Shown: in pieces, positions 1-5,544 of the stretch
Numbering within the stretch: position 1 is the first letter of the stretch
Layout: the number at the start of each line of letters is the position of its first letter
Assembly (NCBI GenBank): GCA_947564765.1
Contig: CANODN010000116.1
Coordinates: 1-6,686 of the forward strand
DNA length: 6,686 nt
Origin: an uncultured Roseburia sp.
GTDB lineage: Bacteria; Bacillota; Clostridia; Lachnospirales; Lachnospiraceae
Direction: 5' to 3'
Notes under the pieces: generated by a model
Seen by the model: only the letters and a program-made list of their open reading frames with translations
Database searches by the model: none
Told to the model about the DNA's origin: nothing
Translations under genes and position numbers: made by a program

Positions 1-1
1 A

Positions 2-175
2 GGATTCGCAGGACGTGAGGTCCGGGTTATGGTGGTTCCGGAACAGATCAATGACGATGACATGGTGCTGCTTGCCAGAGATATTTCCAAGAAAATTGAG
101 GAATCCATGGAATATCCCGGGCAGATTCGTGTCAACGTGATCCGCGAATCGAGAGTTACCGATTATGCAAAATAG
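2..175 (+). CDS. rny: Ribonuclease Y, C-terminal end (5' partial)
   Basis: Only the last 57 codons and the TAG stop are visible; the start lies left of the window. The reading frame begins at base 2 with GFAGREVRVMVVPEQ and ends with YPGQIRVNVIRESR followed by VTDYAK. This is the typical C-terminus of RNase Y, the membrane-anchored endoribonuclease that initiates mRNA decay in Gram-positive bacteria. The transmembrane, coiled-coil, KH and HD parts would lie upstream and cannot be checked here. The visible tail follows the HD domain and carries the conserved pattern of a basic strand (REVRV), an acidic DDD stretch, an LARDISKKIEE helix, and the YPGQI-V-VIRE strand. The gene ends its transcription unit: an intrinsic terminator follows 8 bases after the stop. 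Identification is from the recognised family tail and is firm despite the short length. Confidence 0.92.
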   Translation, partial: GFAGREVRVMVVPEQINDDDMVLLARDISKKIEESMEYPGQIRVNVIRESRVTDYAK

Positions 176-183
176 AAAAAAGG

Positions 184-214
184 AGAGACTGTGTTCCGTA
201 CATGGTCTCTTTTT
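184..214 (+). terminator. Intrinsic (rho-independent) terminator after rny
   Basis: Bases 184-194 (AGAGACTGTGT) pair with 200-210 (ACATGGTCTCT) to give an 11-bp stem with two G-U pairs around a 5-base loop. The stem runs directly into a T tract at 210-214 and is preceded by an A run at 176-181, which can lengthen the stem. Position and geometry fit termination of the rny transcript. Confidence 0.88.
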
Positions 215-362
215 CTATGTACAAGGGGCGGAAAGGAAATGTGGCCATTTGCGCGGCCCCGCCCCGGCACGGCGAGCAGGGAGGAAACTTCCCCTACTCG
301 ATTATCCGCCGGGCAGAAGATTTGGCGCGGCGCGGTAAGGATTTCGTTAAGAAAAAATTTTG
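215..362. other. GC-rich intergenic stretch, no gene supported
   Basis: This stretch lies between the rny terminator and the next promoter. Its middle (about 241-340) is clearly richer in G+C than either neighbour, with runs such as GCGCGGCCCC and GGCGCGGCGCGG. Short inverted repeats are nested inside it: CCCGGC (263-268) with GCCGGG (308-313), CGAG (273-276) with CTCG (297-300), and GGGA (279-282) with TCCC (290-293). They could fold into one branched hairpin, but the helices are short and interrupted and I match them to no known RNA family. A 65-codon frame at 191-388 has no usable ribosome binding site and runs through both terminator and promoter, so I do not call it. The last bases (351-360) are an A/T block that may act as an UP element for the promoter that follows. 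Confidence 0.4.
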
Positions 363-391
363 TTGACATCTGGGTAAAGAAAGAATAGAGT
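363..391 (+). promoter_or_regulatory. Sigma-A type promoter for the exported-protein ORF
   Basis: A perfect -35 TTGACA sits at 363-368. After a 17-base spacer comes TAGAGT (386-391), a 4 of 6 match to the -10 consensus. An A/T-rich block at 351-361 lies just upstream, as an UP element would. Transcription would start near base 398, leaving a leader of about 25 bases before the ATG at 423. No terminator is visible between here and dnaG, so in this arrangement the promoter would also read into dnaG-rpoD. Confidence 0.7.
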
Positions 392-406
392 TAAAGAAAG
401 AGAGAG

Positions 407-415
407 AAAGGAAGG
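407..415 (+). promoter_or_regulatory. Ribosome binding site for the exported-protein ORF
   Basis: The purine-rich AAAGGAAGG lies 7 bases before the ATG at 423. It supports that start, which also begins a normal signal peptide. Confidence 0.65.
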
Positions 416-422
416 GTGGGCC

Positions 423-1025
423 ATGAAAAAGATAACAAAGATAATGGTGTTCCTGCTGTCCTTTGTTGTGACAGCCACTGCGGTTCCCCTCCAGACATTC
501 GCGGCCAGCAAGAAGATCACGGCCATTAATCTGGAGATTGAGAACAATCTGGAAGTAGGAGGAGAGTATTCCACGGATGATATTGAGATCACCACAAAGA
601 AAGCTAACTACTATGTAGGCGAAGTGGAGATCCTCAATGAGGGAGGCCGGTGGAAGAGCACAGATACTCCCAAGATCACGGTTACGCTCAACGCCGAGGA
701 TGGGTATTATTTTTCTGTGGTAAAGGATAATGTGAAGATCAAAGGCGGAACTTATGTCAGCGGAAAGAAGGTGGACTCCTACACCCTGGTTCTGACCATC
801 ACACTGGAGTCCATGCAGGAGCGGGTAGGAGAGGTCAAAGACGTCTGGTGGACCTCCCAGACAGGGGCCGGCTGGTTTGAGGCGGAGAACGCCGGGTATT
901 ATGAGGTGCGCCTCTACCGCAATGACAAGGCTGTTGGGGAGCTTCAGAAAGTGACAGATCAGTACGCAATTACAAAGTTTGAAGAATTTTTCCTGCCGCA
1001 GGCATGGCAGGTGGACGGTTATTAG
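423..1025 (+). CDS. Exported beta-rich protein, 3' truncated and fused to a dGTPase tail (chimeric ORF)
   Basis: The ORF is 200 residues long. Residues 1-27 are a clear Sec signal peptide: a basic start (MKKITK), a hydrophobic core (MVFLLSFVVTATAV) and a likely signal peptidase I site after TFA (27/28). The mature part is beta-rich. Residues about 31-130 form one domain containing TVTLNAEDGYYFSVVKDNVK, and residues about 134-175 look like the first half of an Fn3-like domain (VGEVKDVWWTS, then GYYEVRLYRNDKAVGE). I recall similar secreted Lachnospiraceae proteins that finish the Fn3-like part and go on to cell-wall-binding repeats; none follow here. From residue 177 (VTDQYAITKFEEFF, then LPQAWQVDGY) the sequence stops resembling a secreted protein and matches the C-terminus of dGTP triphosphohydrolase. 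None of the 12 Leu codons before this point is TTA or TTG, unlike dnaG downstream. The function of the exported part is unknown; a surface or secreted role is inferred from the signal peptide. The ORF is open and has its own promoter and ribosome binding site, but its 3' end is probably not native. Confidence 0.75.
   Translation: MKKITKIMVFLLSFVVTATAVPLQTFAASKKITAINLEIENNLEVGGEYSTDDIEITTKKANYYVGEVEILNEGGRWKSTDTPKITVTLNAEDGYYFSVVKDNVKIKGGTYVSGKKVDSYTLVLTITLESMQERVGEVKDVWWTSQTGAGWFEAENAGYYEVRLYRNDKAVGELQKVTDQYAITKFEEFFLPQAWQVDGY
951..1025 (+). pseudogene. dgt: 3' remnant of dgt (deoxyguanosinetriphosphate triphosphohydrolase)
   Basis: The last 24 residues of the preceding ORF, starting VTDQYAITKFEEFF and ending LPQAWQVDGY, fit the usual C-terminus of clostridial dGTPases. 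There an HD-family enzyme ends with a G-M-T-D-x-[YF]-A motif, a short helix, then E-x-[FL]-F-x-P-x-x-W. Here the expected Met before Thr is Val (GTG for ATG), consistent with the junction lying in TGACAGA at 952-958. In many Lachnospiraceae dgt lies directly before dnaG, and this fragment ends 17 bases before the dnaG start, exactly where dgt should end. The HD motif and everything else needed to hydrolyse dGTP are absent, so this piece cannot be active. The family call rests on a short motif plus gene order; I could not run an alignment. Confidence 0.7.
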
Positions 1026-1036
1026 AGAAGGGGGAA
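1026..1036 (+). promoter_or_regulatory. Ribosome binding site that decides the dnaG start
   Basis: AGAAGGGGGAA ends 6 bases before the ATG at 1043. The in-frame ATG at 1004 lies inside the dgt-like tail and has no ribosome binding site. Starting at 1043 gives MPLYSEDLIEEVRSK, the normal DnaG N-terminus, so 1043 is preferred. Confidence 0.8.
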
Positions 1037-1042
1037 TGCAGT

Positions 1043-2824
1043 ATGCCCTTGTATTCGGAGGATTTGATCGAGGAAGTCCGTTCCAAAAGCAGCATTGTAG
1101 ATGTGGTTTCCGGTTACGTAAAATTACAAAAGAAGGGAAACGCGTATTTTGGTTTATGCCCCTTTCACAATGAAAAGACGCCGTCCTTTTCCGTAACGCC
1201 GGGGAAGCAGATGTATTATTGCTTCGGATGCGGAGCAGGCGGGGATGTTTTTTCTTTTTTGATGAAATATGAGAATTTCACCTTTGGAGAAGCTATGGAG
1301 GTGTTGGCGAAGCAGGCGGGAGTAAAGCTTCCGGTGCAGGAATATTCCCCGCAGAGGAAACGGGAGGCCGACCGGAGGGGACAGCTTCTGGAAGTCAATA
1401 AGGAAGCCGGCAGATATTACTATATGCTGTTGCGCAGCGACCATGGCAAAAGAGCACTGGAGTATTTTAAAAAGCGGGGGTTGAGCGATGAGACCATGCG
1501 CAGATTTGGTCTTGGCTATTCGGACAAGTTCAGCGACGATTTATACTGCTACCTAAAGAAAAAAGGATACGAAGATGAATTGTTAAAGGACAGTGGTCTG
1601 ATCACTTATGACGAGCGGCGCGGCGGACACGATAAATTCTGGAATCGGGCCATGTTTCCGATTATGGATGTAAGGGGAAAGGTCATCGGATTCGGCGGAC
1701 GCGTTATGGGAGACGGGGAGCCGAAGTATTTGAATTCCCCGGAGACAAAAATTTTTGACAAAGGCAGAAATCTGTATGGCCTGAATTTTGCCAGGGCGAC
1801 GAAGAAACCGCAGCTTTTGTTGTGTGAAGGATATATGGATGTCATTGCACTGCATCAGGCGGGCTTTGACAATGCCGTGGCGTCTTTGGGAACGGCCTTT
1901 ACCAGTGGTCATGCAAGTCTGATCAAACGGTATACGAAGGAAGTATACCTGACCTATGACAGCGATGGAGCAGGGATTAAGGCGGCCCTTCGCACCATTC
2001 CGATTTTAAGGGAAGTGGGGATTATGACAAAGGTCATTAATATGAGTCCCTATAAAGATCCGGATGAATTTATCAAGGCGCTGGGAGCAAACGCTTATCA
2101 GGAGAGAATCGATCAGGCGGAAAACAGCTTTCTTTTTGAAATCCGTATGTTAGAACGGGATTATGATATGACAGATCCTGAGAGCAAGACCGCATTTTAT
2201 AACGAAATCGCGAAAAGGCTTCTGGAATTTTCGGAAGAGCTTGAGCGGGATAATTATATAGAAGCCGTTGCCGGGAAATACCAGATCGGATTTGAGAATT
2301 TACGGAAGCTGGTTTTTTCCATGGGGACCAAAAACGGCGCTGCGCTGCCGGGGCGCAGGTTAAAATCCGGTATACATGAAAACAAGAAAAAAGAAGACGG
2401 TATGAAGCAGTCTCAGAAGCTGCTTCTGACATGGCTCATTGAACATACGGGATTGTTTCCGGTGATTGGGGCTTATATCGGACCGTCGGATTTTACGGAA
2501 GAGATTTATGCAAAGGCTGCAGCGATTCTCTATGAGCAGTTTGAGACAACGAAAACAGTCAATCCGGCAAAGATTGTCGGCATGTTTGAAGAGGAAGAGG
2601 ACCAAAGAGAGATCGCATCTTTATTCAATGCATATGTCCCGAATATTGAAACAAAAGCAGAGCTGGAGAAAGCGGTGAAGGAAACGGTTGTGCGGATGAA
2701 ACGAAACAGCATCGATTATCATTTGGCACATCTGGAACCGACAGATTTATCCGGTCTGCAGAAGCTTGTCGAAGACAGACGGCAGCTGGAACAACTGGAA
2801 AAATTGCATATTTCTATCGAATAA
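1043..2824 (+). CDS. dnaG: DNA primase
   Basis: DnaG makes the short RNA primers for lagging-strand synthesis and restart at the replication fork, recruited by the replicative helicase. The 593 residues are a normal length. The N-terminal CHC2 zinc finger is complete, with C39, H42, C60 and C63 (CPFH and CFGC). The RNA polymerase core follows (about 115-240), including the NRAMFPIMD, GFGGR and YLNSPET motifs. The TOPRIM domain (about 255-340) has its catalytic Glu in CEGYMD (E262) and the metal-binding Asp pair in YDSDGAG (D306, D308). The C-terminal part (about 430-593) would be the helicase-binding region and is, as usual, less conserved. All key residues are present, so it should be active. 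Start 1043 is chosen over 1004 because of the ribosome binding site and the family N-terminus. It follows the dgt-like tail by 17 bases and precedes rpoD by 36, with no terminator between, so it is probably cotranscribed with rpoD. Confidence 0.97.
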   Translation: MPLYSEDLIEEVRSKSSIVDVVSGYVKLQKKGNAYFGLCPFHNEKTPSFSVTPGKQMYYCFGCGAGGDVFSFLMKYENFTFGEAMEVLAKQAGVKLPVQEYSPQRKREADRRGQLLEVNKEAGRYYYMLLRSDHGKRALEYFKKRGLSDETMRRFGLGYSDKFSDDLYCYLKKKGYEDELLKDSGLITYDERRGGHDKFWNRAMFPIMDVRGKVIGFGGRVMGDGEPKYLNSPETKIFDKGRNLYGLNFARATKKPQLLLCEGYMDVIALHQAGFDNAVASLGTAFTSGHASLIKRYTKEVYLTYDSDGAGIKAALRTIPILREVGIMTKVINMSPYKDPDEFIKALGANAYQERIDQAENSFLFEIRMLERDYDMTDPESKTAFYNEIAKRLLEFSEELERDNYIEAVAGKYQIGFENLRKLVFSMGTKNGAALPGRRLKSGIHENKKKEDGMKQSQKLLLTWLIEHTGLFPVIGAYIGPSDFTEEIYAKAAAILYEQFETTKTVNPAKIVGMFEEEEDQREIASLFNAYVPNIETKAELEKAVKETVVRMKRNSIDYHLAHLEPTDLSGLQKLVEDRRQLEQLEKLHISIE

Positions 2825-2847
2825 GGACAGAATAGTAACGAACTATG

Positions 2848-2857
2848 AGAGGAAGGA
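2848..2857 (+). promoter_or_regulatory. Ribosome binding site of rpoD
   Basis: AGAGGAAGGA precedes the ATG at 2861 and contains two overlapping Shine-Dalgarno-like cores (AGAGG and GGAAGG). It would support strong initiation of rpoD in the short dnaG-rpoD gap. Confidence 0.65.
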
Positions 2858-2860
2858 ACC

Positions 2861-4018
2861 ATGGAAGAAAAGAAAAATAAAGCTGCAGGAACCTCAAAGG
2901 AACAGGCTGCGCCTGCGGACAATGCGGCAAGAGCAGAAAAATTAAATGAAAAATTGAAAGAGCTTGTCGAATTTGCCAAGAAAAAGAAAAATATTCTGGA
3001 ATATCAGGAGATCAATGATTTTTTCCAGAAAATGGAACTGAATGCGGAAGAATTTGAAAAGATCCTGGATTGTCTGGAATCGAATAATATTGATGTGCTC
3101 CGCATCAGTGATGATGACGATGATATCCTGATTACAGAAGAGGAAGAGATTGAAGTAGAAAAAATTGATCTTTCTGTACCGGATGGTATCAGCATTGAAG
3201 ACCCGGTACGTATGTATTTAAAGGAAATTGGCAAGGTTCCTCTTTTAAATGCGGAAGAGGAGATTGAACTGGCAAAACGTATGGAGCTTGGAGATCAGGA
3301 GGCGAAGAAACGTCTTGCTGAGGCAAATCTGCGTCTTGTGGTATCCATTGCGAAGCGTTATGTGGGCCGGGGAATGCTGTTTTTGGATTTGATCCAGGAA
3401 GGAAATCTGGGGCTGATTAAAGCCGTGGAGAAATTTGATTACCGTAAAGGATATAAGTTTTCTACGTATGCGACCTGGTGGATTCGTCAGGCAATTACAA
3501 GAGCGATTGCAGACCAGGCGAGAACAATCCGGATTCCGGTGCATATGGTAGAAACCATTAATAAATTAATCCGTGTCAGCAGACAGCTGTTACAGGAATT
3601 GGGACGGGAACCAACTCCGGAAGAAATTTCCGAAGAGATGAATATGCCGGTGGAACGGGTGCGTGAAATTTTAAAAATTTCCCAGGAGCCGGTTTCTCTG
3701 GAAACGCCTATCGGAGAAGAAGAGGACAGTCATCTGGGGGATTTTATTCAGGATGACAATGTTCCGGTTCCGGCAGATGCGGCAGCTTTTACGCTGCTTA
3801 AGGAACAGCTTCAGGAGGTGCTTGGAACGCTGACCGAACGGGAGCAGAAGGTGCTTACCCTGCGGTTTGGCCTGGAGGACGGCCGGGCCAGGACGCTGGA
3901 AGAAGTAGGCAGGGAATTTAATGTTACCAGAGAGCGAATTCGCCAGATTGAAGCAAAAGCGCTGCGTAAACTGCGTCACCCAAGCAGAAGCCGTAAGCTG
4001 AAAGATTATTTAGAGTAA
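2861..4018 (+). CDS. rpoD: RNA polymerase primary sigma factor SigA (RpoD)
   Basis: This is the housekeeping sigma factor that directs RNA polymerase to most promoters. It has 385 residues, close to other Firmicutes SigA proteins. Residues 1-30 are a low-complexity Lys/Ala/Glu tail. Residues about 31-80 are region 1.1, followed by an acidic linker (84-100, with DDDDD and EEEE). Region 1.2 begins with DPVRMYLKEIG (114-124). Region 2 covers about 151-222, with the -10 recognition and melting helix FSTYATWWIRQAI (200-212). Region 3 spans about 223-300, including RIPVHMVE and the 3.2 linker with GDFIQDD. Region 4 (about 315-385) has the -35-binding helix-turn-helix, RTLEEVGREFNVTRERIRQI (344-363). 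Having region 1.1 and intact regions 2 and 4 marks it as a primary rather than an alternative sigma factor. It sits between dnaG and trmK, the usual Firmicutes order. The promoter at 363-391 is of the type this protein recognises. Confidence 0.98.
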   Translation: MEEKKNKAAGTSKEQAAPADNAARAEKLNEKLKELVEFAKKKKNILEYQEINDFFQKMELNAEEFEKILDCLESNNIDVLRISDDDDDILITEEEEIEVEKIDLSVPDGISIEDPVRMYLKEIGKVPLLNAEEEIELAKRMELGDQEAKKRLAEANLRLVVSIAKRYVGRGMLFLDLIQEGNLGLIKAVEKFDYRKGYKFSTYATWWIRQAITRAIADQARTIRIPVHMVETINKLIRVSRQLLQELGREPTPEEISEEMNMPVERVREILKISQEPVSLETPIGEEEDSHLGDFIQDDNVPVPADAAAFTLLKEQLQEVLGTLTEREQKVLTLRFGLEDGRARTLEEVGREFNVTRERIRQIEAKALRKLRHPSRSRKLKDYLE

Positions 4019-4022
4019 CAGG

Positions 4023-4751
4023 ATGATTAAAATTTCAAAAAGGCTGCATGCCCTTGCAGATATGATAACAGAAGGCTCTGTGCTGGCAGATGTGGGAACA
4101 GATCATGGTTATGTTCCGATTTATCTTCTGCAGACAGACAAAATACCGGGGGCAATTGCAATGGATATCGGAAAGGGGCCGCTGCTTAGGGCCAAAGAAC
4201 ATGTGGAAGCTTTTGGATTGGGTGATTACATAACGCTTCGGCTTTCGGATGGAGTTTCGGCTTTGTCTGCAGGCGAGGCGGCGTCTGTTTTAATAGCGGG
4301 AATGGGCGGCGGCGTGATGCTTCATATTCTGGAAGAAGGAGAGGAAGTCATTGCATCGGCAAAAGAACTGATTTTGCAGCCTCAGTCTGAAATAGAAAGA
4401 GTACGGAAATATCTCTATCAGAAGGAATACATCATTGACAGGGAGGATATGGTATTTGAGGAGGGCAAATACTATCCGATGATGCATATTTGCCTTGGAC
4501 GCAGAAAACAAAAGATCCCTGTCTGTTCCGGTGAAGAATGGCAGATCATATACCGTTACGGAGAAAAGCTGCTGCAGGAAAAGAATCCGATACTGCATCA
4601 ATATCTTTTATACCGGATCGGACAATACGAAAAGATTCTTTTGAATCTTTCGAAACAGCAGAAAGAAACGGCAGAAAAACGCAGAGCAGAAATTATAACA
4701 GAGCTGCAGTATGCAAAGAAAGCGTTAAAGGATAACTGGGAGGTGTATTAG
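4023..4751 (+). CDS. trmK: tRNA (adenine(22)-N(1))-methyltransferase
   Basis: TrmK (YqfN/COG2384 family) is a cytosolic SAM-dependent enzyme that methylates N1 of adenine 22 in the D-loop of tRNAs such as Ser and Tyr. The 242 residues match the family's size. The Rossmann-fold SAM-binding motif is ADVGTDHGYVPIYL (22-35). The acidic residue D48 (AMDIGKGPL) should bind the SAM ribose, IAGMGGGVMLHIL (91-103) is the next conserved loop, and LILQPQSE (116-123) is the family's catalytic-site strand. Residues about 185-235 form the helical, charged C-terminal extension typical of TrmK. The start is 4 bases after the rpoD stop, and I see no good ribosome binding site before it, only AGG touching the ATG, so translation is probably coupled to rpoD. 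The start still fits: MIKISKRLHALADMI is the usual N-terminus. It directly precedes nif3, the common arrangement. Confidence 0.93.
   Translation: MIKISKRLHALADMITEGSVLADVGTDHGYVPIYLLQTDKIPGAIAMDIGKGPLLRAKEHVEAFGLGDYITLRLSDGVSALSAGEAASVLIAGMGGGVMLHILEEGEEVIASAKELILQPQSEIERVRKYLYQKEYIIDREDMVFEEGKYYPMMHICLGRRKQKIPVCSGEEWQIIYRYGEKLLQEKNPILHQYLLYRIGQYEKILLNLSKQQKETAEKRRAEIITELQYAKKALKDNWEVY
4738..4745 (+). promoter_or_regulatory. Ribosome binding site of the nif3-like gene, inside trmK
   Basis: GGGAGGTG lies within the last codons of trmK, 7 bases before the ATG at 4753. It is the strongest Shine-Dalgarno match in the operon and contrasts with the near absence of one before trmK. Confidence 0.7.
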
Positions 4752-4752
4752 C

Positions 4753-5535
4753 ATGAAACTGAGGGATGTGATTGCGGTACTGGAAGAACAGTCGCCTGAG
4801 TCTCTTGCCTGTGAATGGGATAACGTAGGCCTTTTAACCGGAAGAAGGGACAAAGAGATTCATAAAATCTATGTTGCGCTGGATGCTTCGGATGAAGCCG
4901 TAGAGGAAGCGGCAGAGCTTGAAGTGGATTTGCTTTTGACACATCATCCGCTGATTTTTAAAGGAATGAAGCGGGTGGTTGCAGAAGATTTTATCGGCAG
5001 ACGTCTGATTAAGCTGATTCAAAATGATATTGCGTATTATGCAATGCATACGAATTTTGATGTACGGGGCATGGCGGATCTGTCTGCGGCGATGATTGGA
5101 TTGGAGGAGCCGGAGGTTTTGGATGTAACGGCTGTCCTGGACGGGAAACCGGAAGGGATCGGCAGAGTGGGCGCTCTTATGAATCCCATGACGGTACAGG
5201 AATGTGCGGGATTTGTAAAAGCCGTTTTTTCCTTAAAGCAGATTAAGGTATTCGGAGAGCCAGACCGGCTGCTGAAAAGGGCGGCTATTTCTCCCGGATC
5301 AGGAAAAAGCGAGATTGACCGTGCCATTGCAATGAAAGCGGATGTATTGATTACTGGGGATATTGACCACCATGACGGGATCGACGCCGCAGCCAGAGGG
5401 CTCTGCGTTATGGATGCGGGACATTATGGGCTGGAGCATATTTTTATCGGATATATGAAGGAATATCTGGAAAAGCACTGTACGGAAACAGAAGTGATTG
5501 CGCAGAAAATCCGGTTTCCGTATTGGATTGGTTAG
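4753..5535 (+). CDS. Nif3-like dinuclear metal-centre protein (DUF34, YqfO/YbgI family)
   Basis: This is a member of the widespread NIF3/DUF34 family, often annotated 'GTP cyclohydrolase 1 type 2 homolog'. The biochemical role is not settled, and a metal-handling or metal-dependent hydrolase role has been proposed. The family metal ligands are visible: H64 and H65 in LLTHHPLIFKG, H99 and D103 in MHTNFD, and H224 and E228 in DAGHYGLEH. CEWDNVGLLTG (20-30) is the family N-terminal signature, and TGDIDHHD (201-208) is the conserved C-terminal loop. At 260 residues it is the short form, like E. coli YbgI. It lacks the PII-like domain that enlarges B. subtilis YqfO to about 370 residues; the corresponding place is near residues 125-175, where only a short linker is seen. 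It follows trmK by one base with its own strong ribosome binding site. The trmK-nif3 pairing is conserved, but no functional link can be drawn from the sequence. Confidence 0.93.
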   Translation: MKLRDVIAVLEEQSPESLACEWDNVGLLTGRRDKEIHKIYVALDASDEAVEEAAELEVDLLLTHHPLIFKGMKRVVAEDFIGRRLIKLIQNDIAYYAMHTNFDVRGMADLSAAMIGLEEPEVLDVTAVLDGKPEGIGRVGALMNPMTVQECAGFVKAVFSLKQIKVFGEPDRLLKRAAISPGSGKSEIDRAIAMKADVLITGDIDHHDGIDAAARGLCVMDAGHYGLEHIFIGYMKEYLEKHCTETEVIAQKIRFPYWIG

Positions 5536-5539
5536 GGGA
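5534..5539 (+). promoter_or_regulatory. Ribosome binding site of the nucleoside kinase gene
   Basis: AGGGGA overlaps the nif3 stop codon (TAG, 5533-5535) and ends 5 bases before the ATG at 5545. It is moderate in strength and is the only plausible site for this start. Confidence 0.5.
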
Positions 5540-5544
5540 TTGTT

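Noticed and set aside
191..388. 65-codon + strand frame starting with GTG, or 50 codons from the ATG at 239
   Set aside because: It starts inside the terminator and runs through the promoter. The purines before the ATG at 239 are too close for a ribosome binding site, and the protein is Arg/Pro-rich simply because of the GC-rich DNA.
423..1025. Reading the exported ORF as a simple intact hypothetical protein
   Set aside because: The Fn3-like domain stops halfway, the last 24 residues fit dGTPase, dgt is missing from its usual place, and codon use changes at the same point.
1004..1042. Longer dnaG start at 1004
   Set aside because: It lies inside the dgt-like tail and has no ribosome binding site. 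The added residues do not resemble a DnaG N-terminus, and the ATG at 1043 has a strong site.
979..1173. 64-codon + strand frame overlapping the exported ORF and dnaG
   Set aside because: It is a shifted-frame shadow of the dgt tail and dnaG, without a ribosome binding site or recognisable sequence.
2804..2833. Possible internal promoter before rpoD (TTGCAT, 18-base spacer, CAGAAT)
   Set aside because: The -35 matches only 3 of 6 consensus bases and the -10 lacks two consensus bases. A match of this quality is expected by chance, so I do not call it.
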